Assembly: GCA_018992685.1 (NCBI GenBank)
Contig: JACVGT010000011.1
Span: 124,001 to 188,000 of the forward strand
DNA length: 64,000 nt
Reading direction: 5' to 3'
Source: Theionarchaea archaeon
Lineage (GTDB): Archaea; Methanobacteriota_B; Thermococci; Methanofastidiosales; SZ-28-30
How positions within the stretch are numbered: position 1 is the stretch's first letter; each line of letters starts with the position of its first letter. A model generated the notes under the pieces. The model did not search any database and was not told where the DNA came from. It saw only the letters and a list, made by a program, of their open reading frames with translations. Made by a program: the position numbers and the translations under genes. This document shows positions 38,242 through 47,316 of the stretch, piece by piece.

Positions 38242-38383
38242 ACATAATTGTTTCTGTTATCCTCTCCAAGGTCTCTTCCACATGCTTCAGAAGTGAGTGA
38301 TGGCAGAGAAGTTCCTGTATACTGAGATCAGCCTCTAGAACATCTTGCGCAACCTATAAATACCAGATCATAACAGTTTTCCC

Positions 38384-39652
38384 ATGAAAAAGGTTGTGAT
38401 TATAGCTGTTGTTGTTCTACTTGTTTCCGGATGTGCAGGCCAGAATCCAAAGGTGGAAGACGCTGGCTCCACAGTAGCAGCCATTTCTGTCATCGTAGAA
38501 TATGGGAAAAGCCTGGACTGGTGCCCTGCTAATGATCTCATTGCTTTTGGCAAGATGAGAGAGGATTCGTACTATGATGTGTGCATCATGAAGCCTGATG
38601 GTTCCCAGGAAATATGTCTAACCGACAAGGAATGCCCTCAAAAGCACAATGGCAATCCTGTCTGGCATCCTTCGGGACAGTACATCGTGTTCACGTCTGA
38701 AAACGGTGATGTTACAGGACATGAATATGATAGGGTTTCCATCCCGGGAAGAGGGATAAACTGCAACTTGTGGGCAGTGACACCGGACGGAGAAACCTTC
38801 TGGCAGCTGACAGAGTATCGCACCAGTTTCACCAATCCCAGAGGCGTGATTCACCCCCAGTTCTCCCATGATGGCAGAACCCTCATGTGGGCAGAAAGAG
38901 TGGGGAACAAGGAAGGGACCCCCTGGGGAGAGTGGGCACTGAAAGTGGCGGATTTTGTGGCAGATGGGAATTGCCGCCTGGAGAATATCAAGACCTACCA
39001 GCCCGGTGAGTCACTGAGGTTTTATGAGACTCATGCCTTCTCAGGAGATGACACGAGAATCCTGTTTTCAGGGAACCTTCTCTCAGACCAACTGGAATGT
39101 GGACTGGATATCTACGAACTCAACTTGAAGACAGAGAACCTCAGGAGGCTAACTGATACGTTCAACGACTGGGACGAACATGCCCATTATTCTCCGAATG
39201 GGGAAAAAATTGCCTGGATGTCCAGTACTGACCTTGGTGACCTCGGGATTACTTTTGATGATATCAAGAACCATCTCTGGGGCCTCAAGTTGAAGACTGA
39301 ACTGTGGATCATGGACACAGACGGTTCACACAAGCAGCGGCTGACCTCTTTCAATGAACCCGGCAACGGTGAATACCCGGGGCATGTTGCTGTCAGTGAT
39401 AGTTCTTGGTCACCAGATGGAACGAAAATTGCTGCCTGCATAGCATATGAGGATGGAAAGGATTCTGGGAAATTCCGCTCAAGGATCATTCTCGTTGATC
39501 TCGGTGCCCAGAAAAAGGATTTCATAGGTACTTCGCATTTCGGAGCATTCAGGAATGTGCGACTCTTCCTGTTAACGGCAGTTTATGATCTATTTATCCA
39601 CCGATTTCCGAACTTGATTTCATTGGGTGTACGGTGGATAAATCTGGTCTGA
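38384..39652 (+). CDS. TolB-like beta-propeller lipoprotein
   Basis: Exported lipoprotein of 422 residues. The signal segment ends in LLVSGC (Cys17) and is followed by PD40/TolB propeller repeats such as WHPSGQYIVFTS, FSHDGRTLMWAE, FSGDDTRILFSG, YSPNGEKIAWMS and WSPDGTKIAACI. Probably a surface protein that binds a partner protein or glycan. The last 30 residues do not look like a propeller strand and are encoded beside an inverted repeat flanked by a 10-base direct repeat, so the 3' end may have been altered. It is distinct in sequence from the lipoprotein at 9,499-10,827 but of the same class. Confidence 0.82.
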   Translation: MKKVVIIAVVVLLVSGCAGQNPKVEDAGSTVAAISVIVEYGKSLDWCPANDLIAFGKMREDSYYDVCIMKPDGSQEICLTDKECPQKHNGNPVWHPSGQYIVFTSENGDVTGHEYDRVSIPGRGINCNLWAVTPDGETFWQLTEYRTSFTNPRGVIHPQFSHDGRTLMWAERVGNKEGTPWGEWALKVADFVADGNCRLENIKTYQPGESLRFYETHAFSGDDTRILFSGNLLSDQLECGLDIYELNLKTENLRRLTDTFNDWDEHAHYSPNGEKIAWMSSTDLGDLGITFDDIKNHLWGLKLKTELWIMDTDGSHKQRLTSFNEPGNGEYPGHVAVSDSSWSPDGTKIAACIAYEDGKDSGKFRSRIILVDLGAQKKDFIGTSHFGAFRNVRLFLLTAVYDLFIHRFPNLISLGVRWINLV

Positions 39653-39664
39653 TAATGATCTATT
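39585..39664. repeat. Inverted repeat between 10-base direct repeats
   Basis: ATGATCTATT occurs at 39,585-39,594 and again at 39,655-39,664. Between and overlapping them lie ATTTATCCACCG and its complement CGGTGGATAAAT, separated by about 27 bases. The arrangement looks like a small insertion with a target duplication, or a hairpin terminator. It lies at the very end of the lipoprotein gene. Confidence 0.5.
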
Positions 39665-39744
39665 CCATGTAATAGGTACTCTCGTGAGTCCTGTGGCCAG
39701 AATGGAATGGCAAGGCTTATATACTCGTAGAATAACCCAGCGCC

Positions 39745-40659
39745 ATGAATGATGAGGAATATCCTGAGCGTTCACGCCGAAAAGTAACAGTGATTGCCTG
39801 GATAGCCATGCTGATTGCCAGCAATCTGGCAATCATTCTCTGGCGAGAAGTATCATCAGGTGAACCTTCTTGGTGGCCCTGGATTCATGCAGTTGGATTA
39901 CTCGCGTTATTCACTCTCACCTTCATTGATGGAGACTTGAAGCCGCTTCGAGCATTTGTCGGAATTTTGCTTGTGATATTCATTCTCGGGTTTGGAGGCG
40001 GCTGGAAATGGGGAATAATTCCCTTTATTCGTGGAACTGACGCCTGGCTCACATGGGAATCCCAGACGCCCTGGGCGTTCTCAGCAATTGTCACTCACCT
40101 CGTGAGGCTCTCCCCCGCCTTGGTTATTCTCGCAGGGTTGCTACTTTCAGGATTGAGACGTCCTGACCTTTTCCTGGTCAAGGGTACAATTGATGCTCCT
40201 GTCGAACCCTCGCGGCTCCTTGGTATGAAGAAGCCAGAACCCTGGACGCGGACTGGAAGTATCTTTGCTGTGGTGTTCACGGTGGTTACCTTCATGTTCC
40301 TGGTTCTTTCGACCCATCCTACGGCAGATGCTTTCATGAATGTGCTGCCTCTTGTTCCTGTTGCTGTGCTTATTGCCGCAATAAATGCTTTTAATGAAGA
40401 GTTCACCCTACGTGCTGCTCCTCTATCTGTGCTGGTGTCCACCCTGGGTAAACAGCAGGCTCTCTTGATAACAACAGTCTATTTCGGGCTTGGACATTTT
40501 TATGGCGTCCCCAGTGGAGTGCTGGGTGTTCTCCTATCAGGGTTCCTGGGCTGGTTCCTCGGGAAGAGCCTCCTGGAAACACGAGGATTCTTCTGGGCGT
40601 GGGTGATTCACTTCTTGCCCGATGTCATCATCTTTACTTTCTACGCCATGAATGCATGA
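39745..40659 (+). CDS. CPBP intramembrane metalloprotease
   Basis: Membrane protease of the CPBP (Abi/CAAX) family, 304 residues with about eight hydrophobic segments. The catalytic EE motif is in NAFNEEFTLRAAP (Glu-Glu-x3-Arg), followed by GLGHFYGVPSG with the metal-binding His and by a last His in WVIHFLPD. Such proteins cleave prenylated or membrane-bound substrates, and some protect from bacteriocins. This is the intact version of the decayed copy at 12,513-13,195. It is followed by the QueG-like gene and a convergent S-layer gene. Confidence 0.88.
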   Translation: MNDEEYPERSRRKVTVIAWIAMLIASNLAIILWREVSSGEPSWWPWIHAVGLLALFTLTFIDGDLKPLRAFVGILLVIFILGFGGGWKWGIIPFIRGTDAWLTWESQTPWAFSAIVTHLVRLSPALVILAGLLLSGLRRPDLFLVKGTIDAPVEPSRLLGMKKPEPWTRTGSIFAVVFTVVTFMFLVLSTHPTADAFMNVLPLVPVAVLIAAINAFNEEFTLRAAPLSVLVSTLGKQQALLITTVYFGLGHFYGVPSGVLGVLLSGFLGWFLGKSLLETRGFFWAWVIHFLPDVIIFTFYAMNA

Positions 40660-40781
40660 TTGAGATGGATGCAGAACGGGGTATTACGCAATGACGTTAA
40701 TCAATGTTGGTGATCATTAATGCTAATAATTATTGAAAAGAGAGCATCAACCTATATATGGTGTGATCCCCTTACGAGTTC

Positions 40782-41486
40782 ATGGTAGTGAGAGGCGACG
40801 AGATTGGAGACATCCTCAACCGTGAAGGGATTGTGGAGTACGGGATCATGAAAACATCTGGCTATGATCAAGAAGCTCCCGTGGGTCACAGAGCTTCAGA
40901 TTTCCTACCAACAGCCCGGACCGCCATCGTCTACATTTTCCCCGTTGATCGGGATGTCGTAAGAAAGTTTCCTCGGGATTTTGCTGGAGAATCCTACGAA
41001 GCATATGTAAGAGAAAAGAAAAGGGTTACTGACCTGCTCCTTGATGCGGGCGAGGTGCTGGCTGCAGCCCTCAGGGAATGGGGATTTGATGCCAGGGTCA
41101 TACCCAAAGGATCGAGAGAATACATGGGATGGATCTCGCTCAAGCATCTGGGGTATTATGCAGGATTGGGATTTCTCGGAAGAAGTTCTCTTCTCATGAA
41201 TCTGACCCATGGTCCAAACCTTCGGATAGGTGCAGTACTCACAGATTGCCAACCACAAGACCTTGCAGCGCCTGCGGGTGTTGAGGCAGTGTGTCGTGAC
41301 TGTAAGAGATGCATTACAGCCTGCCCAGCCCATGCTCTGGAAGTTCCCAGAGAAGGTGAACTGTACCGCATCTCCAAGGAGAAATGTCACAGATATTTCT
41401 GCAGAATGAAAGGCATTACCTACAGCTCAGAGAATGCCAATGTGGTTTGTGGCCTGTGCAGGCAGGTGTGCCCCGTGGGTACATAG
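40782..41486 (+). CDS. Epoxyqueuosine reductase-like [4Fe-4S] protein
   Basis: A 234-residue protein similar to the QueG/reductive dehalogenase-like group. It holds two [4Fe-4S] motifs at the C-terminus, CRDCKRCITACP and later CGLCRQVCPVG, with extra cysteines (CHRYFC) between. The N-terminal half includes a GYYAGLGFLGRSSLLM segment typical of the family. QueG reduces epoxyqueuosine in tRNA with cobalamin, but archaeal tRNA carries archaeosine, so an alternative substrate is likely. Start is ATG 40,782 with a TATA (CCTATATATGG) near 40,755. It shares the segment with the CPBP gene. Confidence 0.78.
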   Translation: MVVRGDEIGDILNREGIVEYGIMKTSGYDQEAPVGHRASDFLPTARTAIVYIFPVDRDVVRKFPRDFAGESYEAYVREKKRVTDLLLDAGEVLAAALREWGFDARVIPKGSREYMGWISLKHLGYYAGLGFLGRSSLLMNLTHGPNLRIGAVLTDCQPQDLAAPAGVEAVCRDCKRCITACPAHALEVPREGELYRISKEKCHRYFCRMKGITYSSENANVVCGLCRQVCPVGT

Positions 41487-41515
41487 AAGAAAGAGATGTC
41501 CGGGAAATTCTGTGA

Positions 41516-43744
41516 CTACCTGAGGCCCTCAGCCAGGGCTTTCGCAGCTGCTCGAGTAGCATCACGATCTTTTCCTGCCACGATGAGCATGTCACAGGTT
41601 CCATACGGTGCCTTAATGTATTCCCATTCACCATCAGATAGTTCCCAGTCTACCCTAGAAATTCCTTCCGTGACGAGTTCTCTCACAATGATATTAGCTA
41701 CCGGTCCACCAATCAGGATCAAATTTTGCCCACACGAAGACTTCCATTGGCCAAAATCCAGTTCCGTGTCATATTGCACGAGTGTGGTTTCGTCCACGTT
41801 GGTGGGCCGTAACCGGGAATAGTCTACAGGGGCAACAAAGGCCGTCAAGTAAGAGATCCCATCCCCATCTTCGCAGTCAAAAGCCACATCAGTCACTTCG
41901 ATACTGAAGTACGATTTGTCCTCGAAGGATGGTCCGGAGATATCCCATGAATGGGTCCCCCGGGGGCACAGATTTTCGCACAACACAACGTTCAATTCAA
42001 CCATCAGCTGACCAGCAGCGTGCCACACTGCAGGATCTTCAATATCATATGTGTTGATGCACTCCACGTGCGACCCATCCGTGGCTTTGCAGTCATTTGT
42101 GATACTGCCATCCCTGTCTAGATCATCACCTTCGAGAAGAATCCCGTTCCAGTAACCAGCTTCGTATCCAATGTGTCCGTCGTTGCTGTCCAGAAGCCCA
42201 TTGCCTCCTGTGTCATCTGGAGCTACGGAGGTATCGGGTGGCCACAATCCAGTGCCTGGAGGTTGGTGAAGAAGTACTCCATCTTCTCTGTCATCCCATC
42301 CTGTCTGGTACACATCCAAGACCAACCTGTAATCATGAGGATCAGAAGTCCAGGGCGAGGCACACGATCGACCATACCAGAATTTCTTGTTCTCCAGCCA
42401 ATACACGTTGGCTCTAACAGCCAAAGTACCACCTTTACCAATGACGATCTGAACGCCATCAATGACAATGTCGGCCGCACTGAACAAGAGGTGTCCTTGC
42501 CCCTGGTCATCAGCATAGTAAAACCATGTGTAATCCGCCCATGCGCCCTCTTCAATGCGATGGATGATTGCTTTATCATAATCAGGAGAGCCATCGCTAT
42601 CGTAATCATAGCTGGCGAGAGCAGTCAGTTCTCTTGGATCTAGCCTCCTGTTTCTATTCAGATCATTGCAGCACGGGTATGCGGTGAAAGGGAACTCCTC
42701 TTCATAAACCCCAGAGGAGAATCCAGTCAGAGGATCCAGCGTCATCCAGAAATCTTCCAGAACCTCTCCGAAAACGGAAGCCTCAAAATAGGCTTTGTTA
42801 TTGTCAATATCTACATCTAGAAGTTCAATAGAGTAATCAGAGACGTCATAGAGATCTCCTTTTTTCAGCAGTACCTCTTCAAAGTGGGGAGTACCTGTTA
42901 TTACGTATGGCATACCGTGGAGATATCCAACATCCCCTGTTGTGAAGTTGATGTCAAGTACAGGGCCTGCGTCGATTACGGTATACACCTCTCCAAAGAG
43001 CGTAAAGCAAGGTAGGTGTTCATGTATGACCATCCAGGGTTCGGGGACAAAGAGAAGAGTGTAAGGATCGAAATCCACGGCAAAGGGAAAGCCTGGAGAC
43101 TCCCCTTTCGGCAGGTCCATCAAAACTGAGGGGGGGACAAAGATGTTATCTGCTCTGTACGTAATCCCGGGAATCAAGCTCCGCTCAGAAGGTTCCTGGT
43201 CCCGGATGTCTTTCTCCCACCCGTACAAACACGCCCTGCAGTCAGAAGATGCACTCGAACGTTCCACATTGAATTGAAGCTGGAATTCTTCGTGTGTCTC
43301 CCACGGTTGAAATGTGCTGTCTCCGTTCCCCCAGAAGGCATGGTTATCATCATCAAAGTACCACAGCCCTCTCAGTGAATACGTGAGAGGAGGGGTAGTA
43401 TTGTCCCACTCCGCATATGAAGCGCTGTCCGGCACATCAACTGTGGGGAGTCCTCCTTTTTCCCCACCGAGGAGACGAATATCATCATGAGAGGCTGAAT
43501 AGGCTCCTATTATGATGAGATCATCAGATTCGGTGAAGGTCATTGTACCAATTGCAGCCGCCAGCACGGTCGCTGATATGACATCCATGGCGGCAGCGTC
43601 CTTACCCACCACCAGAGTAACTGCAGTGGTGCCTGTTTCCTCATCGACAAAGAACTCGGCAGGAATTTCTAGGGAATTCGCACTTGAAAGCAGAAAGCTC
43701 ATCAGAACCATACCACCTGCGAGGACCCCATGTAGTTTATTCAT
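41516..43744 (-). CDS. S-layer protein
   Basis: Major surface-layer protein of the type known from methanogens, 742 residues. A signal peptide (residues 1-23) ends in SSANS. The N-terminal domain shows VVGKDAAAMDVISATVLAAAIG (S_layer_N-like), the middle is acidic and rich in beta strands and Tyr/Trp, and the C-terminal domain shows LILIGGPVANIIVRELV and MLIVAGKDRDATRAAAKALAEG (S_layer_C-like). A strong ribosome site AAAGGAGGAAAACT before the ATG fits high expression. A fragment of its 3' end is duplicated at 13,633-13,968. Confidence 0.9.
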   Translation of the reverse strand: MNKLHGVLAGGMVLMSFLLSSANSLEIPAEFFVDEETGTTAVTLVVGKDAAAMDVISATVLAAAIGTMTFTESDDLIIIGAYSASHDDIRLLGGEKGGLPTVDVPDSASYAEWDNTTPPLTYSLRGLWYFDDDNHAFWGNGDSTFQPWETHEEFQLQFNVERSSASSDCRACLYGWEKDIRDQEPSERSLIPGITYRADNIFVPPSVLMDLPKGESPGFPFAVDFDPYTLLFVPEPWMVIHEHLPCFTLFGEVYTVIDAGPVLDINFTTGDVGYLHGMPYVITGTPHFEEVLLKKGDLYDVSDYSIELLDVDIDNNKAYFEASVFGEVLEDFWMTLDPLTGFSSGVYEEEFPFTAYPCCNDLNRNRRLDPRELTALASYDYDSDGSPDYDKAIIHRIEEGAWADYTWFYYADDQGQGHLLFSAADIVIDGVQIVIGKGGTLAVRANVYWLENKKFWYGRSCASPWTSDPHDYRLVLDVYQTGWDDREDGVLLHQPPGTGLWPPDTSVAPDDTGGNGLLDSNDGHIGYEAGYWNGILLEGDDLDRDGSITNDCKATDGSHVECINTYDIEDPAVWHAAGQLMVELNVVLCENLCPRGTHSWDISGPSFEDKSYFSIEVTDVAFDCEDGDGISYLTAFVAPVDYSRLRPTNVDETTLVQYDTELDFGQWKSSCGQNLILIGGPVANIIVRELVTEGISRVDWELSDGEWEYIKAPYGTCDMLIVAGKDRDATRAAAKALAEGLR

Positions 43745-43893
43745 AGTTTTCCTCCTTTCCTACTGCACTACTGAACAACAAGCACACTGTATGTCAGGAA
43801 TCATATAACTCTTTGCCTGAAGCCCGATGAACGACTCTTCCCACCTGCAGCCATGATTTCATCCATTACGGTTCTTCCTGACATGACACTGTG

Positions 43894-44736
43894 TCATCCT
43901 TTCTCCTCACTGAGGACGATCTCCGCCTTCTTCACTAGAGAACTCAGTTTCTTCTTTGAGATGCCAGTTTTCCTCTTCAATTCATCGAAATCCATATCTA
44001 CTACTTGCTTTAGCAGTACTATGCCAGCAGAAGACAGGGCTTTGAGAGTAAGGCTATCCAACCCTTTCAGGTATGTTGCAGGATACACCTGAGTCTCTCC
44101 AATGGATGCGGCCAGATCGAGCTCAGGGGGAGCGTTCCATCCTAAATAGTCAATTCCTCTGCAATCTGCGTATCTCCTGGCGTAATCTGAAAATTTGGTG
44201 TTACACACCAGGAGTATTCCATTGATTTTGAGGTCATTGTGCCCAGATTCAGACCCATCTGCAACATCTTCAAGAACGGCTCTGGCGATTCGAGCTTCAT
44301 CCAGTCCGGTGACAGTGCGGTAGTTGCGGTGGTGTTTTACTTCCAGAAGGAAGGTCTTCCCATCTTTCTCAATGATGCCATCAACCTCATGTTCCACGCA
44401 TTTTCCTGCAAGTATTTGATTGGGAGACACAGTGTACCCTTTTCTGTTCAGGAGAGTTCTGACAAAGTGTTCGAAATCTGGTTTCGAATTCATGAGAGCC
44501 AGGGCTTTTCTGAGACTTATCACATGCTTTGTGGCAGGCTTATACTCTGCCATGAGTGCAAAAATCATTTCCATGATTCTTCGAGTTCGGACTCCATCGT
44601 TCGTTCTGCTTTCTACTTCACTTGCCACAGTCTCTGCCAGCGTCTGAGAAGCGCCCATTCGTAGGCAGGTTTTCACAATCTTCCCCCTGTCAAAAGGTAC
44701 TCTTGTTCCATCTGCTTTCGTAACATACGTGGTCAT
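43894..44736 (-). CDS. ATP-cone plus Mrr-like nuclease plus HhH protein
   Basis: A three-domain protein of 280 residues. Residues 3-85 form an ATP-cone (VTKADGTRVPFDRGKIVKTC, then RRIMEMIFALM), the nucleotide-sensing module of NrdR and ribonucleotide reductase. Residues about 90-190 form a PD-(D/E)XK Mrr-like nuclease with HEVDGIIEKDG and FLLEVKHH (Asp, Glu, Lys). The C-terminus carries helix-hairpin-helix-like segments that should bind DNA. Such fusions occur in archaea and have no settled function; one idea is nucleotide-controlled cutting of DNA. There is no methylase next to it. Confidence 0.82.
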   Translation of the reverse strand: MTTYVTKADGTRVPFDRGKIVKTCLRMGASQTLAETVASEVESRTNDGVRTRRIMEMIFALMAEYKPATKHVISLRKALALMNSKPDFEHFVRTLLNRKGYTVSPNQILAGKCVEHEVDGIIEKDGKTFLLEVKHHRNYRTVTGLDEARIARAVLEDVADGSESGHNDLKINGILLVCNTKFSDYARRYADCRGIDYLGWNAPPELDLAASIGETQVYPATYLKGLDSLTLKALSSAGIVLLKQVVDMDFDELKRKTGISKKKLSSLVKKAEIVLSEEKG

Positions 44737-44871
44737 CAGTCTACTTGTGTTGTCGAGTTATTTAAGGTCTACCACTGTTCTGTTGGGCACAAAAGAGAAG
44801 AGATGCACACGCTTACTGGCGTGAAAAGAGAGTCCTCCAGATCAAAAAGAAAAAGAAAAAGGAAAATAGTT

Positions 44872-45660
44872 CTAGGGACGCAGTGTCCCTGCAAATACCT
44901 GCCATGCCAGCAGTGATTTGGCAACGAGACTCAGCACCACGTACATTTTTTCCCCGTAGAGGTAGTCCTTCCATCTGCCCACGTTCTTGTACTGGAGGAT
45001 CATGTTCACGGCAAAGAGGTTGAAGAACACAGCAATCGAGATGAATATTGCTATGACAAAGGTGGGAACTGACGTCCCCTCTGTGGATGAAGCGCCCAGC
45101 AGTGATATGAATATCACGATCCAGGGCACAACTCCTGCAATGCATCCGATGATGTAGGACGTCCAGCTTGTCTTTTCAGTGGTCTGGTTATGGAGCTCCA
45201 TCATGTATCCCATGAGATTCATGACCCCCGTGAGGGTGAACAGAGCCAGAAGTGTTCCGATATCATAGATTCCTACAAGCATGGCGATTAGTACAATCAT
45301 CAGTGAGGCACTGAAGGTGTATTCTATCCAGCGGAAGCTATTCATGTGCGACTTCAGATTTCTGACATAGACGGCGAATCCTGGGGGAGAAGCCACAACA
45401 AAATGAGCGATGGCTGACATAAACAGGAAGAGGGCAACTGCAGGACCCAGTGGCAGGTGATACAGTGTTTCTGTGGCTGGAACGAGACTGGCGGTTTCTG
45501 GGTTGAACTGGAGGTAGGTTGTAGTGACGGGCAAGGAGAAATCAGTGCTGATGAGCACCATGAGAATACCCTGAACCAGATGGAGAACACCCATGAAGGC
45601 ATTGAATTTCCGGAGGTTCTGAAATTGTCTCTCTGAACTAGCCCTTGAATTCTCTTTCAT
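44872..45660 (-). CDS. Heliorhodopsin
   Basis: Light-sensing retinal protein of the heliorhodopsin family, 262 residues with seven membrane segments and the N-terminus inside. Family signatures read HLVQGILMVLIS, FSLPVTTTYL, PLGPAVALFLF, FRWIEYTFSASLMIVLIAMLVG and WIVIFIS. The Schiff-base lysine is Lys248 in SLVAKSLLAWQVF and the counterion is Glu113. Heliorhodopsins do not pump ions; they have a slow photocycle and may regulate partner proteins. No retinal or carotene synthesis gene is in this window. It lies alone next to a CDF transporter. Confidence 0.93.
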   Translation of the reverse strand: MKENSRASSERQFQNLRKFNAFMGVLHLVQGILMVLISTDFSLPVTTTYLQFNPETASLVPATETLYHLPLGPAVALFLFMSAIAHFVVASPPGFAVYVRNLKSHMNSFRWIEYTFSASLMIVLIAMLVGIYDIGTLLALFTLTGVMNLMGYMMELHNQTTEKTSWTSYIIGCIAGVVPWIVIFISLLGASSTEGTSVPTFVIAIFISIAVFFNLFAVNMILQYKNVGRWKDYLYGEKMYVVLSLVAKSLLAWQVFAGTLRP

Positions 45661-45726
45661 TATGTAATATGGGAGGCAATCTTTATAATCTTTTCAGTGC
45701 AGGGTGTGAGACAGGTTTTGGACCAC

Positions 45727-46653
45727 TCAGGGGGAGCTCGGGCACGTTGAATCTGGTTCAGAGTCGCTGAGGTGGGGAACTGCTACGACTGTCAGATGTT
45801 CTAGGTCAGAATAACGGTTATTGACCAGATTCTGGATCTTGGTACTGATTTCATGTATTTGCTTTACTGTCATGACCTCTGGAACTTCAATTTCGATTTC
45901 TCCCTGAATTACGGGTCCTGTCCTCCTCAGCCGGGCGACACGTGCTTTTTCCACACCTGCAACCTGTTCAGCTATGGCCTGGATTTCCTGCCTTTTTACG
46001 AAACAATCAGCGTCACAGGCATCTACTAGGACAAAGCTTGCTTCCTTTACTGTGGCAAATCCAATGCTCACAATAATGGCCGCTATGATGAATCCCGCCA
46101 CCGCATCTGCCACCGGATATCCTCTCGCAGACAATATTAAGGCTATCACAGCCAGAAATGAGGCGGTGCCGTCCTTCACAGTATTGATTGCATCGAGTTT
46201 AAGGGAACTCAGCCCCATTTTTCTTCCACGTATGAATTTTTCTATACCCATGCCCCAAGCCACCAGAGCTGCCAGGAGGGCGACCACAGCTCCCACCAAT
46301 GGAATACTCACAGGGTGAGGATCTACCAGCTGCATATACGCCCGGTATACAATGTAGGACGCCAATCCCATCATGACCATTGCTGCACCAATTGAGGCAA
46401 GGTTTTCAATCTTGTAGTATCCGTAATGAAACCTGCTGTCTGGTGATCTCTTGAAGAACCTGAGACCCACCCACACGATTAGGGAGACAAACCCATCTCC
46501 AATGCAATCAATCCCATTGGCAGTGAGGGCAACACTTCTAGCGACTGTCTCGCCCATGACAACTTGAACAACTCCAAATCCCATCAGAATTAGAATAGTA
46601 AGTCCTGCAGCTCTCTGAGCATAATATAGCGGTTTTTCGTTCATGGACATCAA
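45727..46653 (-). CDS. Cation diffusion facilitator (CDF) transporter
   Basis: Membrane exporter of Zn, Mn, Fe or related divalent metals in exchange for protons, 308 residues. Six hydrophobic segments with the metal-site residues in segment 2 (NGIDCIGD) and segment 5 (DAINTVKD), and the motif RFHYGYYKIENL between segments 2 and 3. A cytoplasmic C-terminal domain (about residues 215-300) has the usual dimer fold. In segment 2 the motif is N-x2-D, more like Mn or Fe CDF members than the H-x3-D of zinc exporters. It follows the small secreted protein and heliorhodopsin genes without an operon link. Confidence 0.88.
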   Translation of the reverse strand: MMSMNEKPLYYAQRAAGLTILILMGFGVVQVVMGETVARSVALTANGIDCIGDGFVSLIVWVGLRFFKRSPDSRFHYGYYKIENLASIGAAMVMMGLASYIVYRAYMQLVDPHPVSIPLVGAVVALLAALVAWGMGIEKFIRGRKMGLSSLKLDAINTVKDGTASFLAVIALILSARGYPVADAVAGFIIAAIIVSIGFATVKEASFVLVDACDADCFVKRQEIQAIAEQVAGVEKARVARLRRTGPVIQGEIEIEVPEVMTVKQIHEISTKIQNLVNNRYSDLEHLTVVAVPHLSDSEPDSTCPSSP

Positions 46654-46670
46654 TAGTCACTTGATGGAGC

Positions 46671-46862
46671 CTAGCCAGGAATGGGGCCTGCACCACCCCC
46701 CGGACCACCAAGGGTGGCGCAGGGGCCTGCAGATGGAGGAAGGAATCCCAGAAGACGCAGAAATTCAGGAATTAGTGGCTCTTCGTCTGATTCTTGGATA
46801 GCACAGAAGGAACCCACCATAAGACAACCGACGATCAGGAAGAGGATTAACACCTTTTTCAT
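46671..46862 (-). CDS. Small secreted protein, Gly/Pro-rich C-terminus
   Basis: A 63-residue product with a signal-like segment (VLILFLIVGCLMVGSFC) and a short Glu/Pro/Gly-rich tail (GGPGGGAGPIPG). The start is well supported: GGTGAG lies 4-9 bases before ATG 46,862. The lipobox-like stretch GSFC is not canonical, so it may be a secreted peptide or a lipoprotein. Family not recognised. It could be a single-copy surface or signalling peptide; nothing further can be said. Confidence 0.6.
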   Translation of the reverse strand: MKKVLILFLIVGCLMVGSFCAIQESDEEPLIPEFLRLLGFLPPSAGPCATLGGPGGGAGPIPG

Positions 46863-47316
46863 GTTCTCACCTTATAGTATCAGTATCAACCACCATAAAA
46901 ATGTTTTGGTGCAGGCTACACAAAGATCTGGATATTTTTCCTGCTTTTTTCCTCAGTTCAAATCAGACTCTCTTTTGATCACTCCGCCACCGATTTTCAG
47001 AACAACCTGCAGAGAATCAATAGTCTGGTCGTTGGACAGGAACTCGTTCTGGCATCTCTCTGCAATCCGGTGCTGCTTCAGGAATTCTCCTCCTGCACTA
47101 TACCACAGCTCTGCTGCTGTTTCACATCTCTTTTATTCCGAGGTTCTTGAGCTACTGTTCCCAGTCTCCTTGATTGTGAGTTCACAAAGTGGGTTAGTAC
47201 CGTCTTGTGCCACCTATCAATCCGGGGGAAAGCACTCTGATGCTCATGACAGGTCGAATCCAAAATTCCCGCCATGTATTTAAGGGTAGACATGACAGAA
47301 CACATGAGGTCAACCC
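46863..47316. other. Intergenic region
   Basis: Open frames on both strands look random. The right end holds the promoter of the next gene: GTATTTAAGGG at 47,275-47,285 and GAGGTC just before ATG 47,317. The remainder shows nothing I can support. Confidence 0.45.

Noticed and set aside
46681-47283. A 200-codon open frame on the plus strand
   Set aside because: It lies opposite the small secreted protein gene and runs through the intergenic region; no ribosome site, promoter or family features, and the composition is that of a reversed frame.
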